NCBI RefSeq assembly: GCF_017874735.1 | Contig: NZ_JAGGLV010000004.1 | Span: forward strand, 336,729 to 400,728 | Source: Paenibacillus silagei | GTDB taxonomy: Bacteria > Bacillota > Bacilli > Paenibacillales > Paenibacillaceae | Length of the DNA stretch: 64,000 nucleotides | Direction of reading: 5' to 3' | In this document: piece after piece, positions 1 through 12,695 of the stretch | Layout of the letters: each line of letters begins with the position of its first letter | Numbering within the stretch: the stretch's first letter is position 1 | Program-made: the position numbers and the translations under genes | Notes under the pieces: generated by a model | Database searches by the model: none | The model's input: only the letters and a program-made list of their open reading frames with translations | What the model was told of the DNA's origin: nothing

Positions 1-434
1 ATCTGGAGAAGCCCCCGCATCATGAACAACTGGTGACCGGCCTGCTGCACGAGCTATGTGCGCTGATTCTGCGGCAGATACCGCTGGATATCGTGAATCC
101 GCATAAGGATAAGCGGCGCATTACGAATATGAAGATTATGCAGGGGGTGCTGGAATACCTGGATATCCATTATATGCACCCCATCACCCTGGCCGATGCC
201 GCCCGGCATGCCAATATGAGCCTGTTCTACTTCTCCCGCTTCTTCAAAAGTATCTCAGGCATGAGTTATGTGGCGTACCTGAATAGCATCCGCGTCAATC
301 AGGCAGAACGTCTGCTGCTGGGCACCGATAAAAGCATTCTGGATATCGCCCTGGAATGCGGCTTCACCAATATCCGCACCTTCAACCGGGTGTTCAAGCA
401 GGTTAAGCTGCGGACACCGAGCGAGCTGCGTTAG
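1..434 (+). CDS. AraC-family transcriptional regulator, C-terminal part (5' end outside window)
   Basis: The frame is open from the window edge (codons from base 3) to a TAG at 432-434, giving about 143 visible residues. The last 100 carry the double helix-turn-helix of AraC/XylS DNA-binding domains: first helix pair around DAARHANMSLFYFSRFFK, second around DIALECGFTNIRTFNRVFK, ending shortly after the family-typical RTPSELR. The sensory N-terminus lies outside the window, so the ligand is unknown. A terminator follows. A 28-nt copy of the very end of this gene, including its stop codon, recurs at 5782-5809, which shows that this junction was once duplicated. The family call is secure; the target genes are not known. 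Confidence 0.93.
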   Translation, partial: LEKPPHHEQLVTGLLHELCALILRQIPLDIVNPHKDKRRITNMKIMQGVLEYLDIHYMHPITLADAARHANMSLFYFSRFFKSISGMSYVAYLNSIRVNQAERLLLGTDKSILDIALECGFTNIRTFNRVFKQVKLRTPSELR

Positions 435-438
435 ACTA

Positions 439-1333
<895 letters not shown>

Positions 1334-1382
1334 CTGTAACTGCTCGTAGAGTAACAGTATCTCAGTCATGATGGAAGCCGGA

Positions 1383-1420
1383 AAGCAGCCTCTTTGGCAG
1401 GGGCTGCTTATTTCTTTTTA
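1383..1420 (+). terminator. Terminator of collagen gene A
   Basis: Inverted repeat AAGCAGCC ... GGCTGCTT followed by a T-rich tract (TATTTCTTTTTA). Confidence 0.8.
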
Positions 1421-1526
1421 CTGCTGCTGAATACTGATGGAAGCATTCTGAAATTAATGCTGAATAACCAAAAGTTAGGCCCCTATATATATCATCAAAG
1501 TTCTTCGAAGCATACGATAGGGTTAA

Positions 1527-5045
<3,519 letters not shown>

Positions 5046-5069
5046 TAGCTAGACCATAACATTCTTTAT

Positions 5070-5125
5070 CAAAAGCCCTTACCCGGCAGCAAGTCCTGCT
5101 CCCTGCAAGGTACGGGCTTTTTGTG
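5070..5125 (+). terminator. Terminator after collagen genes B and C
   Basis: Long stem AAAAGCCCTTACC ... GGTACGGGCTTTTT with a GC-rich loop, then TTTTTGTG. Confidence 0.75.
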
Positions 5126-5155
5126 TGAAACGATTCAGTCGTCTGCTCTTCCAAT

Positions 5156-5206
5156 TATATCTTATCCTTTCACCGGAAACTGACCACAATACACTTATTA
5201 CAAGTC
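5156..5206 (+). promoter_or_regulatory. Decayed copy of the ROK-gene promoter
   Basis: This stretch, including TTTCACCGGAAACTGAC and ACAATACACTTATTA, matches the promoter in front of the ROK gene (7562-7606). The -35 has become TTATCC and the -10 CACAAT. It is a relic left when the ROK gene of this duplicate was lost. Confidence 0.65.
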
Positions 5207-5236
5207 TATTTGTCTTCATCCAGGAGGCTGTCTATT

Positions 5237-5530
5237 GCGAAAGAACAATCCGGAATTTCCGCCAGCACATCTGGCAATAAATGTAATACCGTCTATATCA
5301 TGCAGCTCGTTACGATCTTTCTGGGCTTTGTCGTCTATGGCATCTCGGAAAATATCAAAAAAACCGCCATTCCGCAGATTCAGCTGTCGTTCAATCTGGA
5401 TGAAGGACAGCTCGGCCTGCTGCGAGGTCTCCAGGCGGAATATGGCTTCATCGGCTTGTACGCTGCCGTCTGCTCCGTGGCGGGCATTGTACTGTATGTG
5501 TATTTGAAGCGGCGGCAGGAGTTGATCTAG
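5237..5530 (+). pseudogene. Remnant of a duplicated MFS transporter (internally deleted, start codon lost)
   Basis: The N-terminal ~50 and C-terminal ~45 residues of the intact MFS gene at 8726-9988 are fused here. The reading goes from the EGQLG of the first transmembrane region straight into the LLRGLQ of the last, removing about 320 residues. The ribosome-binding site (CAGGAGGCT, 5221-5229) is retained, but the GTG start of the intact copy is GCG here (5237-5239). An upstream in-frame TTG exists at 5210 but has no ribosome-binding site. The joint shows short homology (CTCGGC / ATCGGC followed by CTGCTG). A functional transporter is impossible; a one- or two-helix membrane peptide is conceivable but unlikely. 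Confidence 0.88.
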
Positions 5531-5649
5531 GCTTTGATGAAATTAGGCAGGACAGAGGTGCTCCCGCTATGACTTTTCTTTTTACAAATACTCCTTAAGC
5601 CATGCTTCCCCGCTAATTGCTCCACAGCCCGGTTCGCTTCCAGCAGAGA
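5531..5649 (-). pseudogene. Remnant of terminator plus 3' part of the GDSL/SGNH hydrolase gene
   Basis: Bases 5531-5580 resemble the terminators at 9985-10042 and 12696-12753. Bases 5577-5602 then match the 3' end of the hydrolase gene (TTTTTACAAATA...CTTAAG). Bases 5603-5649 match an internal part of that gene (GCTTCCCCGCTAATTGCTCC, compare 12889-12940). So the relic keeps the order MFS, one terminator, hydrolase, with no signalling cassette between them. Confidence 0.72.
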
Positions 5650-5781
5650 CATGGTGATGAAGCAGTCGTAACTGCAGTAGCTGATCGGCTTGCAACCCAA
5701 TTATCCATTATGAAAATATAGGATTAACTGCACCTGACATGTGCAATTACAAGATTTCTATCCTAATGGAGCCGAGAAGCA
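5650..5781 (+). pseudogene. Remnant of the 3' end of a collagen-like gene
   Basis: Bases 5650-5721 read GDEAVVTAVADRLATQLSIM and end in TAG. This corresponds to the last 23 residues of collagen protein A ([19 protein letters not shown]). Similarity continues through the 3' UTR (GGATTAACTG, then ATGGAGCCGAGAAGCAG). No start or upstream part is present. Confidence 0.78.
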
Positions 5782-5809
5782 GTTGCGGACACCGAGCGAG
5801 CTGCGTTAG
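5782..5809 (+). pseudogene. Remnant of the 3' end of the AraC gene
   Basis: The last nine codons and stop of the AraC gene at 1-434 (TTGCGGACACCGAGCGAG then CTGCGTTAG) are repeated here with the same downstream terminator and leader sequence, which marks the left border of the duplicated collagen gene unit. Confidence 0.85.
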
Positions 5810-5841
5810 CTTGAAATATTCTAAGGAAAAAGAAACGGCCT

Positions 5842-5875
5842 CGCACAGGAGAGTATCTTGCGGGGTTGTTTTTTT
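5842..5875 (+). terminator. Duplicated AraC-type terminator
   Basis: Copy of 467-501 with arms CGCACAGGA and TCTTGCG, followed by TTTTTTT. Confidence 0.5.
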
Positions 5876-5894
5876 GCGGTTATATGGGTTCCCC

Positions 5895-5954
5895 AAGTCC
5901 ACACCAAACCAGTAAGTCTGAATATTACTATATTAATCATTAAGTGTGCTGCCG
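5895..5954 (+). promoter_or_regulatory. Conserved upstream element of [12 protein letters not shown] collagen genes (copy 2)
   Basis: Matches 521-580 over its whole length with scattered substitutions; same distance to the start codon. Confidence 0.55.
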
Positions 5955-5996
5955 ATGGAACGAAATTCAAATATACGGACAGGAAGTGATACAGCA

Positions 5997-7385
<1,389 letters not shown>

Positions 7386-7490
7386 CTTGGTACTACTGAT
7401 ATTAGCAGCTCAGAAGCTCTGTATTTCGCATCACGTACTGCCTTTATGTTTACTGTAGTTCAAACGCATAATTGCATTTGTCGTTAATAG

Positions 7491-7540
7491 GCTCGTATTG
7501 GTTAGGGAGATCATACAACCCTGCCGATACGGGCTTTGTA
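7491..7540 (+). terminator. Terminator of collagen gene D
   Basis: Arms GCTCGTATTGG and CCGATACGGGC with an inner GGG/CCC pairing, followed by TTTGTATT. Confidence 0.6.
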
Positions 7541-7567
7541 TTCATTATACGACGAGATAATAATACC

Positions 7568-7596
7568 TTGCCCTTTCACCGGAAACTGACTACAAT
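7568..7596 (+). promoter_or_regulatory. Sigma-A type promoter of the ROK gene
   Basis: TTGCCC, 17-bp spacer, TACAAT. It lies 60 nt ahead of the ROK start; a mutated copy survives at 5156-5206. Confidence 0.6.
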
Positions 7597-7655
7597 ACAC
7601 TTATTATAACTCTTTTAATAACATCGATAGAATCATCCGGGAGGGAAAAACCGCT

Positions 7656-8687
7656 ATGCCACAGCCGTCTCATAACACACAACTGGTCAAAAAGATAAAT
7701 GTAGAGCTGGTGAAAAATGCACTGCGCACTTCCGGCACCGGTACCAAAGCCTCCATTGCCGGGCAGACCCGGCTCAGCGTGGCTACCTGCGGCACCATTC
7801 TGAATGAACTGGTTCAGACGGGTGAAATTCTGGAGCTGGGCTGGGAGGAATCCAGCGGCGGCAGACCGGCGAGAATATACCAGTTCAACGCAGATTACTC
7901 TTCTATCATCTGTATGATTGTGCGTTCGGAGGGCGGCCGGCAATCCATTACGTGTGCGCTTGCCAATCTGAACGGTGAGATCATAGAGGAAGCTGTTAAG
8001 GACTATGACGAGATTACTCCAGATACCCTTGGGAAGTGGCTGGATGAGATGATTGCGGAGCATCCGAATGTGCAGGCGATCGGTATCGGCATTCCGGGGG
8101 TTGTGCAGCAGGACCGAATAGGGATCTGTGATGTCCCTGCGCTTGCAGAGCAGCCGCTCGGGCTTTTCCTGAAGGAGCGCTATGAAGAGGTAGAGATCAT
8201 CATTGAGAATGATATGAATCTGACGGTGTATGGCTTGTACCAGAAGCTGCTGCTGGACGAAGAGAGTCATTTTGCCGTTCTGACCTTCCCCAAGAATCAT
8301 TATCCGGGGGCCGGCTTCATGGTGAACGGACGTTTGCTGAACGGCCACAGCTTTTTTAGCGGTGAGGTATCTTATCTGCCTTACGGCATACCCAGAGAAG
8401 AGCAGCTCCGGCTGCTCCAAGGTAATGGCGATCCCCGCAAGCTGGCCGTACATGCACTGGTATCCATCATCAGCATCATTAACCCGGCCACCATTGTAAT
8501 CACGGGCGATAATATCGCACCGGAGATGCTGGAGGATCTGCGTAGCGGATGCCTGGAGATTATTCCGCAGGGCCATATGCCCGAGCTGATGATTCAGCGG
8601 GATACCCGGCAGGAATACATGAGCGGACTGATTACCACAACCACGGAAAGCCTGAATTACCGGTTCCACCTGGTTGAACGAAAGTAA
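7656..8687 (+). CDS. ROK-family transcriptional regulator (343 aa)
   Basis: ATG start behind GGGAGGG. An N-terminal winged-helix region (about 10-70, including ALRTSGTGTKASIAGQTRLS and SSGGRPAR) is followed by a sugar-kinase-like ROK domain with GIGIPGVV around residue 140 and IENDMNLTVYGLY around 195. NagC/XylR-type ROK proteins are repressors released by a sugar or sugar phosphate. The canonical cysteine zinc motif of many ROK proteins is not obvious. It is 38 nt upstream of the MFS gene in the same direction, so it probably controls uptake of the transported sugar (inference). Confidence 0.88.
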   Translation: MPQPSHNTQLVKKINVELVKNALRTSGTGTKASIAGQTRLSVATCGTILNELVQTGEILELGWEESSGGRPARIYQFNADYSSIICMIVRSEGGRQSITCALANLNGEIIEEAVKDYDEITPDTLGKWLDEMIAEHPNVQAIGIGIPGVVQQDRIGICDVPALAEQPLGLFLKERYEEVEIIIENDMNLTVYGLYQKLLLDEESHFAVLTFPKNHYPGAGFMVNGRLLNGHSFFSGEVSYLPYGIPREEQLRLLQGNGDPRKLAVHALVSIISIINPATIVITGDNIAPEMLEDLRSGCLEIIPQGHMPELMIQRDTRQEYMSGLITTTTESLNYRFHLVERK

Positions 8688-8725
8688 GGCACAACTATTT
8701 TGTATCATCCAGGAGGCTATTTACT

Positions 8726-9988
8726 GTGAAAGCTCAATCCGGCAATTCCGCCAGTGCACCAAGCAGCAAACGCAATACTGTCTATATCATGCAGCTCGTT
8801 ACCATCTTTCTGGGCTTTGTCGTCTTTGGAATCTCGGAAAATATTAAAGGACCCGCCATCCCGCGGATTCAGCTCGCCTTCAACCTTAATGAAGGCCAGC
8901 TCGGCACCCTGCTCTCACTGAATGCACTCGGTTATCTGATCGCCTGCTCGTTCACCGCCGTGCTTGTCCGCAGATGGGGCATCAAGGCAGTCACCGTTAT
9001 TTCGTTCGCATCGATGGTGATCTCGGGGGTGCTGATCTATCTCTCTCACAGCTATCCGCTGTTCGCCTCCTCTTACTTCCTGATGTACATCGGGAACGGG
9101 ATGCTGGAGATCGGGCTGGCGATTCTGGGGGCACGTATTTTCGTCAAAAACACGGGAATGATGATGAACTTATCCCACTTCTTCTATGGACTAAGCTCGA
9201 CCGTTGCACCGCTGCTGGCAACCGGGGTGATGTCGCTGAGTGTATTCGGTCATACGCTGGACTGGCGGGGGATGTATCTGGTCATGCTATCGCTCTGCCT
9301 GCTGCCGATTCTGTCGGCGCTGCGAAGCACGTTTCCCGGGGATGATCTGCCGAATGAGGACCGCACCTCCTTCCGTACCCTGACGCGCGATTCCGCGCTC
9401 TGGATGATGGTGATGATTCTGTCCTTCGGCGTGGTCTCAGAGCTGGCTGTGGGCGGCTGGCTGGTTAACTTTCTGGAAAAAGCCTACGCCTGGGATACCG
9501 TCCGCGCTTCCGGCTTACTGTCAGCCTTCTTCCTGCTATTCTCCCTGGGACGGCTCTTGCTGGGTGCACTGACAGACCGGATCGGCTTCGTGCTCTCGCT
9601 GATTATCTTCTCCTGCTTCTCGGCGGTCTGCACCTTCGCCGCCTTGGCCGGCGGGGAGCGTCTCGCCTTTCTGTTCGCCCTGTCCGGGGCGGGGATCGCG
9701 ATTATCTACCCTACCGTTATGGCCTTCATCGCCCGCCGTTACCCGAACGGAAGCGATACAGCCATTACCTTTGTGGTCACCTTAATGGGCCTCGGTAGCG
9801 TCATCGGCAACTATATTATCGGCTGGGTCATTGAGACCGTCAAAAGAATGTACGGCAGCACTACAGAGATCGGCCTGCTGCGCGGACTCCAGGCAGGGTA
9901 CGGTTTCATCGGCTTATGCGCCGCCATCTGTTCCCTGTCGGGCATCGTGCTGTATGTGTATTTGAAGCGGCGGCGGGAGCTGATCTAA
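8726..9988 (+). CDS. MFS transporter, probably sugar-linked (420 aa)
   Basis: GTG start at 8726 behind CAGGAGGCT. About twelve hydrophobic segments, starting VYIMQLVTIFLGFVVFG and ending IVLYVYLKRRRELI, with the cytoplasmic-loop motif VRRWGIKAV after helix 2 and GRLLLGALTDRIG between the halves. Length is typical for the superfamily. The preceding ROK gene suggests a carbohydrate or related substrate; nothing in the sequence fixes it. A broken copy lies at 5237-5530. Confidence 0.88.
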   Translation: MKAQSGNSASAPSSKRNTVYIMQLVTIFLGFVVFGISENIKGPAIPRIQLAFNLNEGQLGTLLSLNALGYLIACSFTAVLVRRWGIKAVTVISFASMVISGVLIYLSHSYPLFASSYFLMYIGNGMLEIGLAILGARIFVKNTGMMMNLSHFFYGLSSTVAPLLATGVMSLSVFGHTLDWRGMYLVMLSLCLLPILSALRSTFPGDDLPNEDRTSFRTLTRDSALWMMVMILSFGVVSELAVGGWLVNFLEKAYAWDTVRASGLLSAFFLLFSLGRLLLGALTDRIGFVLSLIIFSCFSAVCTFAALAGGERLAFLFALSGAGIAIIYPTVMAFIARRYPNGSDTAITFVVTLMGLGSVIGNYIIGWVIETVKRMYGSTTEIGLLRGLQAGYGFIGLCAAICSLSGIVLYVYLKRRRELI

Positions 9989-10042
9989 GCTCTGATGGAA
10001 TCAGGCAAGACAGAGGGCGCTGCCGCTCTGCTCTTGCCTTTT
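9985..10042 (+). repeat. Terminator repeat, left copy, flanking the signalling cassette
   Basis: Starts CTAAGCTCTGATGGAATCAG in the MFS stop region and contains the hairpin AGGCAAGACAGAGGG ... CTCTGCTCTTGCCTTTT. It is about 90% identical to 12696-12753. It terminates the MFS gene and may also serve the minus-strand genes to its right. See the decayed single copy at 5531-5580. Confidence 0.85.
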
Positions 10043-10163
10043 AAGAGTCCTTTTTCTTATGTAGCGAAAGCAGTATTATAAGGACAATCAACTGTATTGC
10101 TGCCAGGATGAGAACTGCAAGTTGTTGGCCTGTCGATAACGACTGAATAATAGGAATAAACAT
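10041..10163 (-). CDS. Small single-pass membrane peptide (40 aa), coupled to the Spo0E-like gene
   Basis: ATG at 10163-10161 overlaps the stop of the upstream gene by one base (TAATG), so translation is probably coupled. The product begins MFIPIIQSLSTGQQ, has one hydrophobic helix (LAVLILAAIQLIVLIILLSL) and ends in a basic tail HKKKDS, which predicts the C-terminus inside. Its stop overlaps the left terminator repeat. No family is recognised. Position suggests a membrane partner or localiser for the phosphatase, or an independent membrane-active peptide. Confidence 0.6.
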   Translation of the reverse strand: MFIPIIQSLSTGQQLAVLILAAIQLIVLIILLSLHKKKDS

Positions 10164-10324
10164 TACATGGCCTCCAGATGTACAACTAATCTTTGGTACT
10201 CGTTTAATAGACAATCCAATTCCCTCGACTTCATCAACACCCGATCATCCAGTAAACCGTATTCTTTAGCCAACCCGTTCAGTTCCTTTCTTCTTTCTTC
10301 GATCTTTTGCTGTAGGTTGTCCAT
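10163..10324 (-). CDS. Spo0E-like aspartyl-phosphate phosphatase (53 aa)
   Basis: ATG at 10324 with GGGAGA upstream. The 53-residue product is two amphipathic helices separated by a YGLLDDRV turn and carries the family signature SRELDCLLNEY (SxELDxLIxxY; Asp37 is the catalytic-site residue of the family). Spo0E-family proteins dephosphorylate Spo0A~P and so delay or prevent sporulation. Length and motif fit closely. It is followed by a coupled membrane peptide and lies next to a peptide-receptor regulator, so its expression may be set by cell-cell signalling (inference). Confidence 0.87.
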   Translation of the reverse strand: MDNLQQKIEERRKELNGLAKEYGLLDDRVLMKSRELDCLLNEYQRLVVHLEAM

Positions 10325-10436
10325 ATAAATGATTCTCCCATATTTTGATGTTTAACCCATTTTAACAAGAGTTACCCAACAAAGAAAAAAGCCTTTTAGG
10401 ATTCACGCTTTAAAAATTTTTTCGCCCTTAGACACA

Positions 10437-10473
10437 AAACAACCCCCGCTTTTAAATCACGGAGGTTGTTTTT
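10437..10473. terminator. Bidirectional terminator behind the signalling-peptide gene
   Basis: Arms ACAACCCCCG and CGGAGGTTGT around TTTAAATCA-type loop; T-rich sequence on both sides (TTTTTG on plus, TTTTGTG on minus). Confidence 0.75.
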
Positions 10474-10484
10474 GTTTGATTTTT

Positions 10485-10622
10485 TCAAGAACCTTCACCA
10501 TTTGAGAGCGTGGATACGGTCACAGGAAAGGAACTGTCAGGTGGAATGGGCGGTATTACTCCCAAGAACAATGAACTACAGAGAAGGGTCACTAAAAGCA
10601 GGGATGAAAGCCACTTGCGCAT
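10485..10622 (-). CDS. Secreted signalling pro-peptide overlapping the receptor gene (45 aa)
   Basis: ATG at 10622-10620 with AAGGAG (10632-10637) nine bases upstream, inside the 3' end of the HTH-TPR gene but in another frame; the overlap is 47 nt. The product starts MRKWLSSLLLVTLLCSSLF: a basic N-terminus, then a hydrophobic core typical of Sec signal peptides. It continues LGVIPPIPPDSS and ends FPVTVSTLSNGEGS. A small exported precursor encoded directly behind and overlapping an HTH-TPR receptor is the standard layout of RRNPP systems (PlcR-PapR, NprR-NprX, AimR-AimP, Rap-Phr), where a C-terminal fragment re-enters the cell and binds the receptor. The mature fragment cannot be fixed by eye. 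A terminator follows within 15 nt. Confidence 0.82.
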   Translation of the reverse strand: MRKWLSSLLLVTLLCSSLFLGVIPPIPPDSSFPVTVSTLSNGEGS

Positions 10623-12042
10623 CTTCAATCACTCCTTTCATAAAATGCTCATACCTTGCCTTTTGTTGTGCCAAAGCCTGATTTCGGTACTGCTCAAAAA
10701 AGGCCGCACAATTTATGATGAGGTTCTTGTTGCTCAATGCAATGGAATGGGACAACGCTTGTAGCAGCCGATCGATCCCTTCTTGATACTGATGGTGAAA
10801 CAGACAATACTTAGCCAGCTCATAGCATAACCGCGCGTAGCGGTCACGTTGGAAAACATCTTGATAATGCACATGGGCAGGCCAGGAATCGTTCGTCAGT
10901 AACTCATCTATTTGATCTTTGAAATGAGCAAGCACTTTGTCAGCCTCATATTCAAAACGGTTAACTGCATTCATGATGGTCAGCAGGCTAGGCAGCCACT
11001 CTTCTGGATACTTGTCTAAAAAGGTTAGATATTCTGGCAAACAATCAAAATGTCCCATAAGCACATTCAGATTATAACGATTGGCCTCAGCAAACCGTGT
11101 GAATTTGTAGATTTCCTTCCAACCAGTATCATCCAGGTTTTTGAACCAGCTCAGATCCTCATATCCGGCAATATACTCTAAAGCTTGTTCATAGTCTCCC
11201 ATCCACTCCAGAGCATTCCCTTTCAGCAAAAAACTCTGCCCATAATAAAAGACCAAATGACGTTCTGTGATAAAGGCTTCCGTTTCGGTGATTCCTCTAC
11301 GTGAGCGTTCTTTTTTTGGGAAGAGAATAATAGTCAGCAAGGCTTTCATTTCATCGGCATATTGGATCACTTCGTCCCATTGCTGCAGGTTAAAATGAAC
11401 ATTGGCTAATTGCAGGAGGCCGTCTAATTGCAGGTTTTCGGAAAGACGATTTCGATAAGATGCAAATTTGAGCGCAGCCTCATGGTTTTTTTTCATGTCA
11501 GTGCCTAGTCTTGCTCGAAACCATTTGTAATGACTTGTGGCTAGCCGCTCAGAATGCTGCTTGATCTCATTTTCACAGATACAGCGGTAAAACGGAATGG
11601 AAGCCTTCCACTCTCCTTGGGCAAAAAGTGACTCAGCTAAAGTGAATACATCTTGGATATGAACAGGCTCTTCCATGATTTGGTTCAACGTGGCAGTAAT
11701 CAAATCCTCTTTTTCAAGCTGTACACATCGCAGCAAAAAATTTTTAATCTGTTTCCAGTGTGTTTTTCCGCTGGCAAAGCATTCGGTCACATATAACTCA
11801 TACAGCCAGCCAGGAGGTTGGCCCAGTACCTTTCCGATCAAGTCTAACTGCCTAACGGGTATAGGTTTTGAAGGTATGCTCGTAAAGATAGCACTTAATA
11901 GACCACGGTTTATCCCGCTTTGCTGTGCAAGTTGATGCAATGTTACATTCTGCTGTTCCATCTCTCTCTCGATCAAGGTTAGTATAGAAGCTATTGGTTT
12001 AACAAGAGAGCTAGGGTTTGGAACATGTTTGTTATTGCTCAA
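10576..12042 (-). CDS. RRNPP-type HTH-TPR peptide-responsive regulator (488 aa)
   Basis: Probable TTG start at 12042 with GGGGGA upstream. Residues of about 20-75 are an XRE-like helix-turn-helix (LHQLAQQSGINRGLLSAIF). The rest is alpha-helical with degenerate TPR repeats, e.g. FTLAESLFAQGEWKASIPFY and LQLANVHFNLQQWDEVIQYA. It is somewhat longer than NprR or AimR. Paenibacillus is known to carry families of AimR-like receptors with cognate peptides (the Alo systems of P. polymyxa); this may be one, or a separate branch. The peptide gene overlaps the 3' end. The promoter (12140-12168) has a palindrome over the -35 region. The XRE gene at 12259 is divergent. Confidence 0.85.
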   Translation of the reverse strand: MSNNKHVPNPSSLVKPIASILTLIEREMEQQNVTLHQLAQQSGINRGLLSAIFTSIPSKPIPVRQLDLIGKVLGQPPGWLYELYVTECFASGKTHWKQIKNFLLRCVQLEKEDLITATLNQIMEEPVHIQDVFTLAESLFAQGEWKASIPFYRCICENEIKQHSERLATSHYKWFRARLGTDMKKNHEAALKFASYRNRLSENLQLDGLLQLANVHFNLQQWDEVIQYADEMKALLTIILFPKKERSRRGITETEAFITERHLVFYYGQSFLLKGNALEWMGDYEQALEYIAGYEDLSWFKNLDDTGWKEIYKFTRFAEANRYNLNVLMGHFDCLPEYLTFLDKYPEEWLPSLLTIMNAVNRFEYEADKVLAHFKDQIDELLTNDSWPAHVHYQDVFQRDRYARLCYELAKYCLFHHQYQEGIDRLLQALSHSIALSNKNLIINCAAFFEQYRNQALAQQKARYEHFMKGVIEDAQVAFIPAFSDPSL

Positions 12043-12124
12043 TAGGATGTTCCCCCATCTCTTCTATGGTCTGCTCGGGAAAAGCATTTTGTAGTGCTTT
12101 TTGTTGGAGCATGCACCACATCAT
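12032..12124 (-). CDS. Possible 30-aa leader ORF overlapping the receptor start
   Basis: An ATG at 12124 opens a 30-codon frame (MMWCMLQQKALQNAF ... EEMGEHPIEQ) whose TAA at 12032-12034 overlaps the TTG start region of the receptor by 11 nt. It may couple translation to the receptor. No clear ribosome-binding site precedes it, so it could be chance. Confidence 0.3.
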   Translation of the reverse strand: MMWCMLQQKALQNAFPEQTIEEMGEHPIEQ

Positions 12125-12139
12125 TTAGAATATGGGTAA

Positions 12140-12168
12140 ATTGTACCGTAAAGAACTTTTAAGTTCAA
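12140..12168 (-). promoter_or_regulatory. Promoter of the receptor gene with operator-like palindrome
   Basis: On the minus strand TTGAAC (12168-12163), 17-bp spacer, TACAAT (12145-12140). The perfect palindrome GAACTTTTAAGTTC (12153-12166) overlaps the -35 box and spacer, a position suited to autoregulation or to control by the divergent XRE protein. Confidence 0.6.
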
Positions 12169-12258
12169 TTATTAAACAAACAATACAACTTACAACACTC
12201 TGCTAATCTCCTATGGGCATGGTCTACACTTTTATATATAGAGAGAGGTGGGCCTTTA

Positions 12259-12594
12259 ATGAAGGTAGCAAAACAAGTAGGAGATCAAGTACGACACTAT
12301 CGAAATCTTAAAGGACTGACCCAGGAACAACTTGCAGAGCTTGTAGATACATACGGCACCTACATCGGTCGATTAGAACGCGGTGAGCAAAACGTGCAGC
12401 TTGAAACATTAGAAAAAATTGCAGATGCTTTACAAATAAGCGTCTACGCCTTATTTAATCATTCCCAGTTCGATCACTTGAATAATCAGGAATGGATCTG
12501 GCGGGTTGTGCATCTGTTGCAGGAGCAATCCACTGATGAACAAGAGAAAGCTTATCGAGTGTTGAGTGAGATGTTTAAGAAAACATTGAAGTAG
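12259..12594 (+). CDS. XRE-family (SinR-like) HTH regulator (111 aa)
   Basis: ATG behind AGAGGTGGG. Residues of about 8-65 form a classical XRE helix-turn-helix (LTQEQLAELVDTYGTYIGRL, then ETLEKIADALQISVYALF). The short helical tail (LLQEQSTDEQEKAYRVLSEM) could mediate dimerisation. It is divergent from the receptor gene with a 216-bp control region between them. Likely controls the cassette or sporulation/biofilm genes; targets unknown. Confidence 0.85.
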   Translation: MKVAKQVGDQVRHYRNLKGLTQEQLAELVDTYGTYIGRLERGEQNVQLETLEKIADALQISVYALFNHSQFDHLNNQEWIWRVVHLLQEQSTDEQEKAYRVLSEMFKKTLK

Positions 12595-12621
12595 CTGACT
12601 ACATTTCAAACGAATTTATAA

Positions 12622-12676
12622 CAAAACAAACACACCGAAAATCATGTTTTAGATTGATTTCTGGTGTGTTTGTTTT
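12622..12676. terminator. Terminator of the XRE gene
   Basis: Long stem AAAACAAACACACC ... GGTGTGTTTGTTTT with inner pairing AAATCA/TGATTT; T-run follows on the plus strand. Confidence 0.88.
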
Positions 12677-12695
12677 AATCTATACACTTAATAGT

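Larger units (their letters stand above)
10043..12695. other. Inserted signalling cassette (Spo0E-like, membrane peptide, receptor and peptide, XRE)
   Basis: This segment lies exactly between two copies of a ~57-nt terminator repeat, where a paralogous junction at 5527-5605 has one terminator and no insert. It is visibly richer in A+T than the genes on either side. All its genes are signalling or regulatory. No transposase, integrase or terminal inverted repeat was seen, so homologous recombination or gene-pool exchange between terminators is as likely as a mobile element. Boundaries are inferred from the repeat and from the fossil junction. Confidence 0.6.

Noticed and set aside
5210..5530. 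Functional small membrane protein from the MFS relic (TTG start at 5210)
   Set aside because: The TTG lies before the ribosome-binding site and the original start codon is mutated; better explained as a pseudogene.
10043..12695. Signalling cassette as a classical transposon or prophage
   Set aside because: No transposase, integrase, terminal inverted repeats or phage genes; only the duplicated terminators mark its ends.
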